DNA from: Massilia sp. YIM B02769
GTDB lineage: Bacteria > Pseudomonadota > Gammaproteobacteria > Burkholderiales > Burkholderiaceae_D
Direction of reading: 5' to 3'
DNA: 64,000 nt
NCBI RefSeq assembly: GCF_030411995.1
Contig: NZ_JASNRC010000007.1
Location: 288,551 to 352,550 of the forward strand
Notes under the pieces: model-generated
Database searches by the model: none
Told to the model about the DNA's origin: nothing
What the model saw: the letters and a program-made list of their open reading frames with translations, nothing else
In this document: positions 55,739 to 64,000 of the stretch, one piece after another
How positions within the stretch are numbered: the stretch's first letter is position 1
Layout: each line of letters begins with the position of its first letter
Program-made: the position numbers and the translations under genes

Positions 55739-56923
55739 TCAGGCCTCCTTTCCGGCACGGGTTTCATTGGCCCAGACCACTGCGCGTTGCGTCAGGATCG
55801 GGCCGGCGACGTCGAGCAGCAGCATCACGGCCGCCAGCGGCGCCAGACTGTCGAACAGATCGACGCCGATCCAGCGCGTCTGCTCCATCAGCAGGATGGC
55901 GAACACCGCCATCGGCGTGAGCGCGAGACCGGACAAGGCGCCCTTGCGCGCCGAGATGCCCGACACGCGCGCGAACGCGGTGCAGATGCCGACCTTGACG
56001 ACCGCGCGCACCGCCACCAGCAGCAGGCCCAGGGCCAGGCCGCCACCGATGTGCTCGACCTGCACCTTGGTGGCCACGAAAAAGAACATCAGCACGGCCA
56101 ACAGGTCGCCGAGCACGCCGAAGTTGCGCTGCGCCGGGCTGAGGGCGATGCGGCGGTGGCGCGCCACCAGGCCGAAGGTCAGCGCGGCCAGCACCGGCGA
56201 CAGCGGCAGCACCGAGGTGATCGCCACCAGCAGCACGACGGCCAGCGCGAATGCCAGGGTGCCGTCGCGCGAGGCGTCGATGATGCGCAGCCAGAACGGC
56301 ACCAGGGCGCCGAACAGCGCACCCAGCCCGGCGGACGCCACCAGCACCAGCAGGCTGCTGCCGGCCGCGTGGGTCAGGTCGCCGGAGGTCTGGAACACGC
56401 CGATGCCGACCACGATGTTGAAGGTGAAGACCGCCATCACGCAGTTCAGCGCCGTCAGGTGCATGGCGCGCTCGGTCACCTGGCCGGAAGCGCCCTGCTC
56501 GTTCAGCACGCGCAGCAGGCCGGCGGGCGAGCTCGACATCGCCAGCGAGGCCGTCAGCGCAGCCGGCAGGCGTTCCATGCCGAAGTACCAGGAAACGAGA
56601 TACACGACACCGAAGGTGCAGATCGCTTCCAGCACCGAGGTGACGACGATCCAGGGATTGTTCTTCAGCCAGCGCAGGTTGATGCGGTAGCCCAGCTCGA
56701 ACAGGATCAGGCCCAGGCCCAGGTTCGCCAGCCACATGAAGTTCTTCGCTTCCGAGGGCGGCAGGTAGCCGGCGGCCAGGTTGCCGAACACGAAGCCGGC
56801 CAGGCCGTAGACGGCGATGCGCGGCAGCGCGGTCCAGCGGTAGACCAGTTCGCCGGCCATCCAGGCCAGCGTCATGGCCAGCGGCCAGGCGAGTTGTAGT
56901 CCAAGGTCGGAATAGTCGAGCAT
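55739..56923 (-). CDS. CPA2-type cation:proton antiporter
   Basis: The protein is about 394 residues from the ATG at 56923 (GGAGGA in front). It has 11-12 membrane helices, with motifs LARVGYVLLF-like [12 protein letters not shown] ([21 protein letters not shown]) and [12 protein letters not shown]. It lacks a C-terminal RCK/TrkA domain. It exchanges Na+ or K+ for H+ across the inner membrane. It leads an operon with ybdK and is preceded by a long structured leader containing a terminator-like hairpin, suggesting regulated read-through. Confidence 0.88.
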   Translation of the reverse strand: MLDYSDLGLQLAWPLAMTLAWMAGELVYRWTALPRIAVYGLAGFVFGNLAAGYLPPSEAKNFMWLANLGLGLILFELGYRINLRWLKNNPWIVVTSVLEAICTFGVVYLVSWYFGMERLPAALTASLAMSSSPAGLLRVLNEQGASGQVTERAMHLTALNCVMAVFTFNIVVGIGVFQTSGDLTHAAGSSLLVLVASAGLGALFGALVPFWLRIIDASRDGTLAFALAVVLLVAITSVLPLSPVLAALTFGLVARHRRIALSPAQRNFGVLGDLLAVLMFFFVATKVQVEHIGGGLALGLLLVAVRAVVKVGICTAFARVSGISARKGALSGLALTPMAVFAILLMEQTRWIGVDLFDSLAPLAAVMLLLDVAGPILTQRAVVWANETRAGKEA

Positions 56924-56935
56924 GCATTTCCTCCA

Positions 56936-57075
56936 GGCAGGGCGGAAGAAAGACATGCACCACCGGGCGGTGGGCCTTCCGCGAAAAACAGCCCCCGGGG
57001 TGCCCGGGGGCTCAAAAGAAACGTGGTGTACGCCTCATCGCTGATCGCGAGCCCGCCATGGCGGCGGCTCCGATA
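56936..57075 (-). promoter_or_regulatory. Candidate structured leader RNA with internal terminator
   Basis: On the minus strand the leader carries three elements in order. A stem lies at 57049-57070 (GAGCC...GGCTC with an inner CCGCCATGGCGG). After a 36-base linker comes a strong 10-bp hairpin at 56990-57012 (AGCCCCCGGG/CCCGGGGGCT) followed by GTTTTTC. Then a compound stem-loop at 56942-56982 (GCGGAAG...CTTCCGC enclosing CCACCG/CGGTGG) sits just before the ribosome-binding site. This is the layout of an attenuator or riboswitch upstream of an ion antiporter. The ligand is not inferred. Confidence 0.5.
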
Positions 57076-57136
57076 GGGTCTATATTGCCTGATAAATATT
57101 CTACTGGCAATTATATTTGACTAAATGTACTTACCA

Positions 57137-58537
57137 CTATTTCACTTGTGCAACTTCGCAGCGCGAGCGCTTGCCTTTGACGCTGCAGCTGTTGCGCTGC
57201 TTGCCGTCGCGGTCCATCACCTTGACTAGCCAGGCATCCGGGCCGGTGCGCTCCATGGTCATGAAGCCGAAGCCGTCGATCCACGAACTCATGGTCTCCA
57301 CGATGGCGCCCGGCGCCGGGCTCTGGCCAGGCGGCGCGCTGGCGGGCAGCGGCACGATATCCTCGGCGGTGCCCGAGAAGCCGGCCACGAACTGGGTCGG
57401 GTGCGGCGTCGAGAAGCTGAGTTGTTCCCACAGGTGCACGTGGCCCGACAGCAGCATGCTCACCGAACGCGGGAAGTAGCCCGGATCGACGTCGCCAAAG
57501 GCATCCAGCAAGCCCTTGTCGCCGCCGAACAGCGTGATCTCGCCGGTCTTCGCGTCGCGGTTCGCGCCGAAGGCGAACAGCGGATGGTGGTCGACGCCGA
57601 TGTTGTATTGCGCATTCCTGGCCAGCGCCTCGACCTTGCGGTAGGTGTCGGCATAGCGCGCGCGGCGCGGGTCGCTCGCCGGCAGGCCCTTGTAGTTGGT
57701 GTTCGCGGTATCGAACACGATCAGCTGCGCGCCGCCACCCAGCGGCACCGCGTAAGGGTCGCTGTAGTCGCCGGTGGCGTCGTTCTCCGGCTTGTCGCAA
57801 TCGCGCCCGGTCTCGAACGGGCGCGGATCGAGATAGCGCCACCAGCCCTGCCCGCCGCGCGTGCAGTTCTCGTGGTTGCCGCGCGCGACCACCCAGGGCG
57901 CCGCCGCCAGCAGGGTTTTCGCCGGCGTGAAGAAGTCGGCGGCCCAGGCGTCGTAGCCGTAGCCGTAGGGGCTGCCGGCGCAGCCGGGGCGGCCGCTCGG
58001 GCACGGGTCTTCGCGATAGTGGTAGTCGCCGACGTGGATCACCAAGTCCGGCTTGAAGGCGGCGGCGCTGGCGGCCACGGTCGAGAAGGGGTAGCCCTTG
58101 GGATCGTTACAGTCCTGGAAGTCCTTGCCCTTCAGGCGGCAGCCGGTGTCGCCGATGACGACGATGCGCTTCGGTTCCGCTTTCGGCACCGGCAGCGACT
58201 GGCCGTTGACCTGGGCGGTGAAGCTGCCGGCCGGGATCGGGGCCTCGCAGGTGAGCACCGCGCTCGACGGCGGCGTGTGCGCCTGGCCGGCGCGCGCCGG
58301 AATGCTGGAGAACGGCACGCGCACGCGCATCGGGATCAGGTGGCCGTCGACCTGCAGCGGCGGGCAAGCCTGCTGCGCCGTGATCACGCGCGCGATGGCC
58401 TGGCCGTTATCGCCGATCAGGACAAAGGCTGCTTCGGTATGCGTGGGAACGGGCGTGTACGCTGCGCAGCCGGCCAGGGTGGAGGCGGCCAGCAGGGCCG
58501 CCAGGCGGATCGATGGAATCGAAGGGGTCAGGTTCAT
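57137..58537 (-). CDS. Lipoprotein metallophosphoesterase
   Basis: The 466-residue protein has a lipobox (LLAASTLAGCAAY, Cys24). The calcineurin-like metal motifs occur in order: VVIGDTGCR, VIHVGDYHYR, VVARGNHENC, VDHHPLF and SGHVHLWEQ. It should be exported and tethered to the envelope. It may act on phosphate esters or phospholipid-like substrates; specificity is unknown. It is the last chromosomal gene before the transposon on this strand. The 300 bp upstream contain a REP pair. Confidence 0.9.
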   Translation of the reverse strand: MNLTPSIPSIRLAALLAASTLAGCAAYTPVPTHTEAAFVLIGDNGQAIARVITAQQACPPLQVDGHLIPMRVRVPFSSIPARAGQAHTPPSSAVLTCEAPIPAGSFTAQVNGQSLPVPKAEPKRIVVIGDTGCRLKGKDFQDCNDPKGYPFSTVAASAAAFKPDLVIHVGDYHYREDPCPSGRPGCAGSPYGYGYDAWAADFFTPAKTLLAAAPWVVARGNHENCTRGGQGWWRYLDPRPFETGRDCDKPENDATGDYSDPYAVPLGGGAQLIVFDTANTNYKGLPASDPRRARYADTYRKVEALARNAQYNIGVDHHPLFAFGANRDAKTGEITLFGGDKGLLDAFGDVDPGYFPRSVSMLLSGHVHLWEQLSFSTPHPTQFVAGFSGTAEDIVPLPASAPPGQSPAPGAIVETMSSWIDGFGFMTMERTGPDAWLVKVMDRDGKQRNSCSVKGKRSRCEVAQVK

Positions 58538-58599
58538 GCTGCCTTTCCTGCAAAAGTGCCGAATGTATCACAGCCGTATGACGATCCCGTGAATCCGTG

Positions 58600-58772
58600 C
58601 CGTAGGGTGGCCGGCTCCACCCGTCGGGCTGAAACGCTGCTGGGTGTCCGCCGCCCACGCGTTCAACCGCTGTCTGCAAGGTGGCGGGCCGAGCGGAGGG
58701 GCATTGAACGCGTGGGCGGCGCCGGCACCGCAGACTTGCATGGCATCGGGTGTAGCCGACCACCCTACACCC
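58600..58772. repeat. Inverted REP-like pair
   Basis: CCGTAGGGTGGCCGGCTCCACCC lies at about 58600 in interrupted form. The opposite end (GTAGCCGACCACCCTACACC) lies at about 58751-58771. The approximately 130 bp between contain a second inverted pair around ACGCGTTCAA/TTGAACGCGT. This fills the 300-bp gap upstream of the interrupted ZIP gene. Confidence 0.6.
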
Positions 58773-58836
58773 AGCAGAACTCCGCCATGCCGGCCTTGGT
58801 AGTACCATTTTGACAAACACAACAATGGAGACCCGC

Positions 58837-58965
58837 ATGGATATACCGGTATGGCTGCAAGCAGGCTTCTGGGGCCTGGTCGCCGGCGGCGCCCTGCTCG
58901 TCGGCGCCTGGGTCGGCTACCGGTTCAAGGGGAGCCCGCAGAATTCGGAAAAAATCGTACGCTAA
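58837..58965 (+). pseudogene. 5' fragment of a ZIP-family metal transporter gene interrupted by the transposon
   Basis: The reading frame is 42 codons. The first 30 or so encode PVWLQAGFWGLVAGGALLVG, AWVGYRFK, which matches the start of ZIP-type (ZupT/GufA-like) divalent-cation transporters. The ATG has GGAG seven bases upstream. At 58929 the frame enters the transposon inverted repeat, and the last 12 codons ([11 protein letters not shown]) are transposon-encoded before a TAA. The remainder of the gene should lie beyond the right end of the transposon, outside the window. The ZIP assignment is inferred from the N-terminal motif. Confidence 0.7.
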
Positions 58966-58966
58966 G
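58929..58966. repeat. Terminal inverted repeat of the Tn3-family transposon
   Basis: The 38 bp begin GGGGAGCCCGCAGAATTCGG and end ATCGTACGCTAAG, characteristic of the Tn501/Tn1721 group. The tnpA stop codon lies inside it. Confidence 0.92.
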
Positions 58967-61928
58967 GTTTTCCGGGCAGCCGTAGCGGTCTGAACTTCCC
59001 GTCTTCCAGCCTGCGGCTCTGCCGCCAGACGTAATCGCCGGTCAGGTTGATGTGTTCCCAGCCCAGAGGCGACAGGTATTGCAGCAGTTCCCCGTCCACC
59101 GGCTTGCCAGTTTCGCCTAGCGCCTGGGTGGCGCGCTCCAGGTACACCGTGTTCCACAGCACGATGGCGGCTGTCACCAGGTTGAGGCCGCTGGCCCGGT
59201 AGCGCTGCTGCTCGAAGCTCCGATCCCTGATTTCGCCGAGACGGTTAAAGAACACTGCCCTGGCTAGGGAGTTGCGCGCTTCACCCTTGTTCAATCCGGC
59301 ATGCACGCGGCGGCGCAGCTCGACACTCTGCAACCAGTCGAGGATGAACAGCGTGCGCTCGATCCGGCCCAGCTCGCGCAGGGCCACGGCCAGGCCATTC
59401 TGGCGCGGATAGCTGCCGAGCTTGCGCAGCATCAGCGAGGCGGTGACGGTGCCCTGCTTGATCGAGCTGGCCAGGCGCAGGATGTCGTCCCAATGGGCGC
59501 GAACGTGCTTGATGTTCAGGGTGCCGCCGATCATCGGTCGCAGCGTTGGGTAGGTCTGCACGCCTTGCGGCACGTACAGCTTGGTTTCACCCAAGTCGCG
59601 GATACGCGGCGCAAAGCGGAAGCCCAGCAGGTGCATCAGGGCGAAGACGTGATCGGTGAAGCCGGCCGTGTCGGTGTAGTGCTCCTCGATCCGCAAGTCG
59701 GATTCGTGGTACAGCAGGCCGTCGAGCACGTAGGTGGAATCGCGCACGCCGACATTCACCACGCGAGTGCTGAACGGAGCGTACTGGTCGGAGATGTGGG
59801 TGTAGAACAGCCGTCCCGGCTCGCTGCCGTACTTCGGGTTGACGTGCCCGGTGCTTTCGCCCCGGCCGCCCGCGCGGAAGCGCTGGCCATCGGAAGAGGA
59901 AGTCGTGCCGTCGCCCCAATGGGCGGCAAAGGCATGGCGGTACTGGTGGTTGACCAACTCGGCCAGGGCCGCCGAGTAGGTTTCGTCTCGGATGTGCCAG
60001 GCTTGCAGCCAGGACAGCTTGGCGTAGGTCAGGCCGGGGCTCGACTCGGCCATCTTGGTCAGCCCGAGGTTGATTGCATCGCCCAGGATCGCTGACAGCA
60101 GCAATGTCCGGTCTTTGGCCTCGGCACCGTCCTTCAGGTGTGTGAAGTGGCGGCTGAAGCCCGTCCAGTCGTCCACGTCCATCAGCAGTTCGGTGATCTT
60201 GATGCGCGGCAGCAAATGGCTGGTCTGGTCGATCAGCGCCTGCGCGGTATTGGGCACCGCGGAATCCAGCGGGGTGATCTTCAGCCCGGACTCGGTGAGG
60301 ATGGCATCGGGCAGCTCGTTGTCCTTGGCCAGGCGGGTGACGGTGGCCAGCTGCTCGTCCAGCAGCTGCAAGCGCTCTTCCAGGTACTGGTTGCTGTTCG
60401 GGTTGATCGCCAGGGGCAGAGCCTGCGCATGCTTGAGCGCGGCGAACCTCTCTGCCGGCAGCAGGTAGTCGTCGAAGTCGCGGAACTGCCGCGAGCCCTT
60501 GACCCAGATGTCACCGGAGCGCAGCGCGTTCTTCAGCTCGGACAGGGCGCAGATTTCGTAGAAGCGCCGGTCGAGGCCTTCCGGGGTTATCACTAGCGGC
60601 TTCCAGCGCGGCTTGATGAAGGCGGTGGGCGCATCGGCCGGCACCTTGCGCAGGTTGTAGGCGTTCATCTCGCTCAGGGTCTGCACGGCTGCCAGCACGC
60701 CTTGCGCAGCCGGGGCAGCGCGCAGTTCCAGCACCTCCAGCAAGGCCGGCGTGTAACGGCGCAGAGTGGCGAAGTTCTCGCCGACCAGGTGCAGATGGTC
60801 GAAGCCTTCCGGCCGGGCCAGCAGCTCGGCCTCGCTGACGCTCTCGGTGAACTCGTCCCAGGGAATCACCGCCTCAATGGCGGCATAGGGATCGCTACCG
60901 CTTTCCTTGGCTTCCAGCAGAGCCTGGCCGATCTTCGAGTACAGGCGCACCTTGTCGTTGATCGCCTTGCCCTGCTTCTGGAACTGCTGCTGATGCTTGT
61001 GCTTCGCGCTGCTGAACAGCTTGACCAGGATACGGTCGTGCAGATCGACCAACTCATCAATCACCGTCGCGGTGCTCTCCAGCACCACGGCGGCCAGGGT
61101 CGCGTAGCGTCGCTGCGGCTCGAACTTGCCGAGGTCTTTGGGCGTCATCTGCCCACCCTCGCGGGCCAGCTTGAGCAGGCGGTTCTGGTGGATGTGTCGG
61201 CCCAGGCCTTCGGGCAAGTCCACCAGCTGAAATGTCTTCAGCCGCTCGATGTGTTCGAGCATGTGGCGGGAGTTCGGTTTCAGCGGTGCCTGTCGCAGCC
61301 AGGTCAACCAGGTGATGCTGCTGCCGGCCTTGAGCTTCAACAGCTCGTCCAGCTTGGCCCGATGCGAGTCCGTGAGTGGTTCGACCAGGGCGCGGTAGAC
61401 TCGGCGATTGGCCCGCGCAATGGCCTCCGAACAAGCTCGATCAATTACGCTCAACGCCGGCAGAATGCGCCGCTTCTGTCGCAGGCTCTCCAGGGCCTGA
61501 CCGGCCAGCAGTAAGCCCTTGTCGGTCTGCTGGGCCAACTCGGTCAGCTCGCGCACCAGGGCGCGGAAGTCGGACAGGCCGAACGGGGCCAGTTGTAGGT
61601 AGGTGCGCAGTTCCTGGGCGTGCTCGCGGCGAGTCACGTCGCGTTCGCCGTACTTCAACCAACTCGCCGGGTCGGCCTGAACTTGCTTGGCCACCCACTG
61701 GATGACCGGCTCGGGCGGCTCGCTGTCGGTGCCCAACGCATAGCCGGGGTAGCGCAGCAGGCTGAGCTGCACCGCGAAGCCCAGGCGGTTGGCGTCGCCG
61801 CGCCGCTGGCGGATCAGCGACAGGTCGGAGTCGTTGAAGGTGTAGTAGCGGATCAGGTCATCCTGGCTTTCCGGCAACGCAAGCAAGGTGTCGCGCTCCG
61901 TAGCCGAGAGAATCGAGCGACGCGGCAT
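58962..61928 (-). CDS. tnpA: Tn3-family transposase (Tn501/Tn1721/Tn1696 type)
   Basis: The 988-residue protein matches the usual Tn501-branch length. The N-terminus is [20 protein letters not shown], then [24 protein letters not shown]. The DDE-type catalytic region includes [35 protein letters not shown] and an acidic residue in [16 protein letters not shown]. It joins the 38-bp inverted repeats to new targets by replicative transposition. Its stop lies in the terminal repeat and tnpR ends 3 bp upstream of its start. It appears intact. Confidence 0.97.
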   Translation of the reverse strand: MPRRSILSATERDTLLALPESQDDLIRYYTFNDSDLSLIRQRRGDANRLGFAVQLSLLRYPGYALGTDSEPPEPVIQWVAKQVQADPASWLKYGERDVTRREHAQELRTYLQLAPFGLSDFRALVRELTELAQQTDKGLLLAGQALESLRQKRRILPALSVIDRACSEAIARANRRVYRALVEPLTDSHRAKLDELLKLKAGSSITWLTWLRQAPLKPNSRHMLEHIERLKTFQLVDLPEGLGRHIHQNRLLKLAREGGQMTPKDLGKFEPQRRYATLAAVVLESTATVIDELVDLHDRILVKLFSSAKHKHQQQFQKQGKAINDKVRLYSKIGQALLEAKESGSDPYAAIEAVIPWDEFTESVSEAELLARPEGFDHLHLVGENFATLRRYTPALLEVLELRAAPAAQGVLAAVQTLSEMNAYNLRKVPADAPTAFIKPRWKPLVITPEGLDRRFYEICALSELKNALRSGDIWVKGSRQFRDFDDYLLPAERFAALKHAQALPLAINPNSNQYLEERLQLLDEQLATVTRLAKDNELPDAILTESGLKITPLDSAVPNTAQALIDQTSHLLPRIKITELLMDVDDWTGFSRHFTHLKDGAEAKDRTLLLSAILGDAINLGLTKMAESSPGLTYAKLSWLQAWHIRDETYSAALAELVNHQYRHAFAAHWGDGTTSSSDGQRFRAGGRGESTGHVNPKYGSEPGRLFYTHISDQYAPFSTRVVNVGVRDSTYVLDGLLYHESDLRIEEHYTDTAGFTDHVFALMHLLGFRFAPRIRDLGETKLYVPQGVQTYPTLRPMIGGTLNIKHVRAHWDDILRLASSIKQGTVTASLMLRKLGSYPRQNGLAVALRELGRIERTLFILDWLQSVELRRRVHAGLNKGEARNSLARAVFFNRLGEIRDRSFEQQRYRASGLNLVTAAIVLWNTVYLERATQALGETGKPVDGELLQYLSPLGWEHINLTGDYVWRQSRRLEDGKFRPLRLPGKP

Positions 61929-61931
61929 GGT

Positions 61932-62492
61932 TCAGTCGTCCTTGCGAAGGTACTGATAGAGGGTTTCTCGGCTGATGCCGAACTCGCGGGCGAGCTGCGC
62001 CTTCGGCTCGCCCGCAGCGGCCCGCTGCCGCAGCGTGATGGCTTGCTCGTCGGAGAGGGCTTTCTTGCGGCCCCGGTAGGCACCGCGCTGCTTGGCCAGG
62101 GCGATGCCCTCGCGCTGCCGCTCGCGAATCAGGGCGCGCTCAAACTCGGCAAAGGCCCCCATGACCGACAGCATCAGGTTGGCCATCGGCGAGTCCTCGC
62201 CGGTGAACACCAGGCCTTCCTTCAAGAACTCGATGCGCACACCGCGCTGGGTCAGCTTCTGCACCAGGCGGCGCAAATCATCGAGGTTTCGTGCCAGGCG
62301 ATCCATGCTGTGCACCACCACGGTGTCGCCTTCGCGAACGAAACCGAGCATGGCCTCCAGCTGGGGACGCTGGGTGTCCTTGCCCGAGGCTTTGTCGGTG
62401 AACAGCTTGCCGACCTCGACCTGTTCAAGTTGGCGTTCCGGGTTCTGGTCGAAGCTGCTGACCCGGACGTAACCGATGCGTTGTCCCTGCAA
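61932..62492 (-). CDS. tnpR: Tn3-family serine resolvase
   Basis: The protein is 186 residues when started at TTG 62492 (GGAGG five bases upstream), exactly the family length. An ATG farther upstream would add 18 residues. The catalytic domain includes QRIGYVRVSSFDQNPERQLE with the nucleophilic Ser, VVHSMDRLARNLDDL and FAEFERALIRERQREGI. The helix-turn-helix is AKLAREFGISRETLYQYL-like. It resolves cointegrates at res. It lies between tnpA and the integron. Confidence 0.96.
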   Translation of the reverse strand: MQGQRIGYVRVSSFDQNPERQLEQVEVGKLFTDKASGKDTQRPQLEAMLGFVREGDTVVVHSMDRLARNLDDLRRLVQKLTQRGVRIEFLKEGLVFTGEDSPMANLMLSVMGAFAEFERALIRERQREGIALAKQRGAYRGRKKALSDEQAITLRQRAAAGEPKAQLAREFGISRETLYQYLRKDD

Positions 62493-62650
62493 GATGCCTC
62501 CATGGGCTGGATGGGCGGCAGGGCTTGCGTTGGTTTTTGGTTCCATTGCGCCCGAAGCCTTGAATTTGTCAGGCTGAAATCTATGACCTTGGCAAGCATG
62601 TGTCAAAGAATGTGAAAGCGGACTCTATTCTGACGGCGTGATGCGCCTTG
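62493..62650. other. Putative res region of the transposon
   Basis: The 158 bp between the tnpR start and the integron boundary are the position of the resolvase site and the tnpR promoter in this transposon branch. AT-rich segments with TGTCA and TGACA-like half sites are visible. The integron boundary at 62651 may truncate or lie in its distal part. Confidence 0.6.
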
Positions 62651-62675
62651 TGTCGTTTTCAGAAGACGGCTGCAC
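62651..62675. repeat. Class 1 integron initial inverted repeat IRi
   Basis: The sequence TGTCGTTTTCAGAAGACGGC and the next 5 bp match the 25-bp IRi at the intI1 end of class 1 integrons. It marks the integron-transposon boundary. Confidence 0.9.
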
Positions 62676-62852
62676 TGAACGTCAGAAGCCGACTGCACTA
62701 TAGCAGCGGAGGGGTTGGATCCATCAGGCAACGACGGGCTGCTGCCGGCCATCAGCGGACGCAGGGAGGACTTTCCGCAACCGGCCGTTCGATGCGGCAC
62801 CGATGGCCTTCGCGCAGGGGTAGTGAATCCGCCAGGATTGACTTGCGCTGCC

Positions 62853-63866
62853 CTACCTCTCACTAGTGAGGGGCGGCAGCGCATCAAGCGGTGAGCGCAC
62901 TCCGGCACCGCCAACTTTCAGCACATGCGTGTAAATCATCGTCGTAGAGACGTCGGAATGGCCGAGCAGATCCTGCACGGTTCGAATGTCGTAACCGCTG
63001 CGGAGCAAGGCCGTCGCGAACGAGTGGCGGAGGGTGTGCGGTGTGGCGGGCTTCGTGATGCCTGCTTGTTCTACGGCACGTTTGAAGGCGCGCTGAAAGG
63101 TCTGGTCATACATGTGATGGCGACGCACGACACCGCTCCGTGGATCGGTCGAATGCGTGTGCTGCGCAAAAACCCAGAACCACGGCCAGGAATGCCCGGC
63201 GCGCGGATACTTCCGCTCAAGGGCGTCGGGAAGCGCAACGCCGCTGCGGCCCTCGGCCTGGTCCTTCAGCCACCATGCCCGTGCACGCGACAGCTGCTCG
63301 CGCAGGCTGGGTGCCAAGCTCTCGGGTAACATCAAGGCCCGATCCTTGGAGCCCTTGCCCTCCCGCACGATGATCGTGCCGTGATCGAAATCCAGATCCT
63401 TGACCCGCAGTTGCAAACCCTCACTGATCCGCATGCCCGTTCCATACAGAAGCTGGGCGAACAAACGATGCTCGCCTTCCAGAAAACCGAGGATGCGAAC
63501 CACTTCATCCGGGGTCAGCACCACCGGCAAGCGCCGCGACGGCCGAGGTCTTCCGATCTCCTGAAGCCAGGGCAGATCCGTGCACAGCACCTTGCCGTAG
63601 AAGAACAGCAAGGCCGCCAATGCCTGACGATGCGTGGAGACCGAAACCTTGCGCTCGTTCGCCAGCCAGGACAGAAATGCCTCGACTTCGCTGCTGCCCA
63701 AGGTTGCCGGGTGACGCACACCGTGGAAACGGATGAAGGCACGAACCCAGTTGACATAAGCCTGTTCGGTTCGTAAACTGTAATGCAAGTAGCGTATGCG
63801 CTCACGCAACTGGTCCAGAACCTTGACCGAACGCAGCGGTGGTAACGGCGCAGTGGCGGTTTTCAT
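62853..63866 (-). CDS. intI1: Class 1 integron integrase
   Basis: The 337-residue tyrosine recombinase is the full length for IntI1. The catalytic residues are Arg146 ([11 protein letters not shown]), His277 and Arg280 ([10 protein letters not shown]), His303 (LLGHSD) and Tyr312 (MIYTHVLK). Residues 32 and 39 are Arg and Asn, the variant usually found with strong Pc promoters and reported as less active in cassette excision. The normal upstream region with PintI1 and the LexA box is missing: only about 5 bp separate the start from the cassette core site. Expression is therefore likely altered. It would otherwise insert and excise cassettes at attI1/attC. Confidence 0.98.
   Translation of the reverse strand: MKTATAPLPPLRSVKVLDQLRERIRYLHYSLRTEQAYVNWVRAFIRFHGVRHPATLGSSEVEAFLSWLANERKVSVSTHRQALAALLFFYGKVLCTDLPWLQEIGRPRPSRRLPVVLTPDEVVRILGFLEGEHRLFAQLLYGTGMRISEGLQLRVKDLDFDHGTIIVREGKGSKDRALMLPESLAPSLREQLSRARAWWLKDQAEGRSGVALPDALERKYPRAGHSWPWFWVFAQHTHSTDPRSGVVRRHHMYDQTFQRAFKRAVEQAGITKPATPHTLRHSFATALLRSGYDIRTVQDLLGHSDVSTTMIYTHVLKVGGAGVRSPLDALPPLTSER
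63751..63779 (+). promoter_or_regulatory. Cassette promoter PcS (strong variant)
   Basis: TTGACA (63751-63756), a 17-bp spacer and TAAACT (63774-63779) lie within the intI1 coding region on the opposite strand. This combination is the strong PcS form. The -10 is about 100 bp from the aadA1 start, closer than normal because the attI1 region is missing. Confidence 0.93.
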
Positions 63867-63881
63867 GGCTTGTTAAACATC
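63867..63881. other. Fused intI1-cassette junction lacking attI1
   Basis: Between the intI1 start (63866) and the aadA1 ATG (63882) there are only 15 bp, containing the cassette core site GTTAAAC (63872-63878). The usual region between intI1 and the first cassette core (P2, the intI1 promoter with its LexA box, and attI1; about 130 bp in standard integrons) is absent. The residual GGCTTGTTA is the first part of the normal sequence. Confidence 0.8.
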
Positions 63882-64000
63882 ATGAGGGAAGCGGTGATCG
63901 CCGAAGTATCGACTCAACTATCAGAGGTAGTTGGCGTCATCGAGCGCCATCTCGAACCGACGTTGCTGGCCGTACATTTGTACGGCTCCGCAGTGGATGG
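63882..64000 (+). CDS. aadA1: Aminoglycoside (3'')-adenylyltransferase, 5' part
   Basis: The first 39 codons are visible: MREAVIAEVSTQLSEVVGVI, ERHLEPTLLAVHLYGSAVDG. They match AadA1, which adenylylates streptomycin and spectinomycin. The nucleotide-binding GSAVDGG motif is at the window edge. The ATG is 4 bp after the cassette core site GTTAAAC. It is driven by PcS within intI1. The allele cannot be confirmed from 39 codons. Confidence 0.9.
   Translation, partial: MREAVIAEVSTQLSEVVGVIERHLEPTLLAVHLYGSAVD

Larger units (their letters stand above)
58929..64000. mobile_element. Tn3-family transposon (Tn501/Tn1721/Tn1696 branch), left part, carrying a class 1 integron
   Basis: It begins with a 38-bp terminal inverted repeat inside a ZIP gene, then tnpA, tnpR and res, then the integron. 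The right end is outside the window. tnpA and tnpR point toward the left end, as in Tn501/Tn1721. Tn3 elements duplicate 5 bp of target; the 5 bp before the IR are TTCAA (58924-58928). Confidence 0.9.
62651..64000. mobile_element. Class 1 integron, 5' part lacking attI1
   Basis: It contains IRi, intI1 and the start of an aadA1-like cassette. The segment that normally separates intI1 from the first cassette is absent (see the junction at 63867). The 3' end lies outside the window. Confidence 0.9.

Overview
The window is a GC-rich (roughly two-thirds G+C) proteobacterial chromosome segment. Gene content suggests the Oxalobacteraceae, close to Massilia/Telluria (Burkholderiales): exosortase A-associated genes, a YbiT-type ABC-F protein, a DUF2863 protein, YsnF-like DUF2382 stress proteins, a DUF3606 protein, several hybrid histidine kinases, and intergenic copies of a palindrome with a core like GTAGGGTGG...CCACGCGG. 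This placement is inferred from protein families; no 16S or core marker is present.

Layout. 1-4706: an XrtA (exosortase A) associated module of four enzyme-like genes, an asparagine synthase homologue, an AMP-dependent acyl-CoA ligase homologue and two alpha/beta hydrolases. All four lack canonical catalytic residues. 4784-10359: de novo NAD synthesis (nadB on +, nadA-nadC on -) around a drug/metabolite exporter and a sirtuin. 10444-15879: a minus-strand block with ybiT, ldcA, an alpha/beta hydrolase, tadA, queD and queE (tRNA modification and wall recycling). 16068-18129: a membrane histidine-kinase homologue without its phospho-acceptor histidine, then a PAS-GGEEF diguanylate cyclase. 18228-27456: a secreted M16 peptidase, DUF2382 stress proteins (one with three C-terminal repeats of about 85 residues), a secreted DNA/RNA nuclease, and a small HTH plus two DUF5985 membrane-protein operon. 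27502-41191: a PhyH-type dioxygenase, a hybrid histidine kinase interrupted by an in-frame TGA, a Nudix hydrolase, an MscS channel, a glycosyltransferase, a DUF2863 protein, a second hybrid kinase, an NCS2 purine permease and a DUF481 outer-membrane protein. 41192-58537: an MHS transporter, a thioredoxin, a large lipoprotein amidohydrolase with a TolB-like propeller, DUF3606-MscS-SDR, a PBP1A-like enzyme, MarR, an M28 peptidase, a ybdK-CPA2 antiporter pair behind a structured leader, and a metallophosphoesterase.

58929-64000 (end of window): the left part of a Tn3-family transposon of the Tn501/Tn1721/Tn1696 branch (IR, tnpA, tnpR, res). It was inserted into a ZIP-type metal transporter gene, of which only the first 30 or so codons remain on this side. 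A class 1 integron lies inside it, with intI1 and the start of an aadA1-like cassette under a strong PcS promoter. The usual attI1/LexA/PintI1 segment between intI1 and the first cassette is missing: intI1 runs almost directly into the cassette boundary GTTAAAC.

Most interesting: the coordinated loss of catalytic motifs across the XrtA-associated module, the attI1-less integron junction, the candidate leader RNA of the antiporter operon, a 114-bp MITE-like element with a 5-bp target duplication, the histidine-less kinase next to a diguanylate cyclase, and the single-codon interruption of a hybrid kinase.
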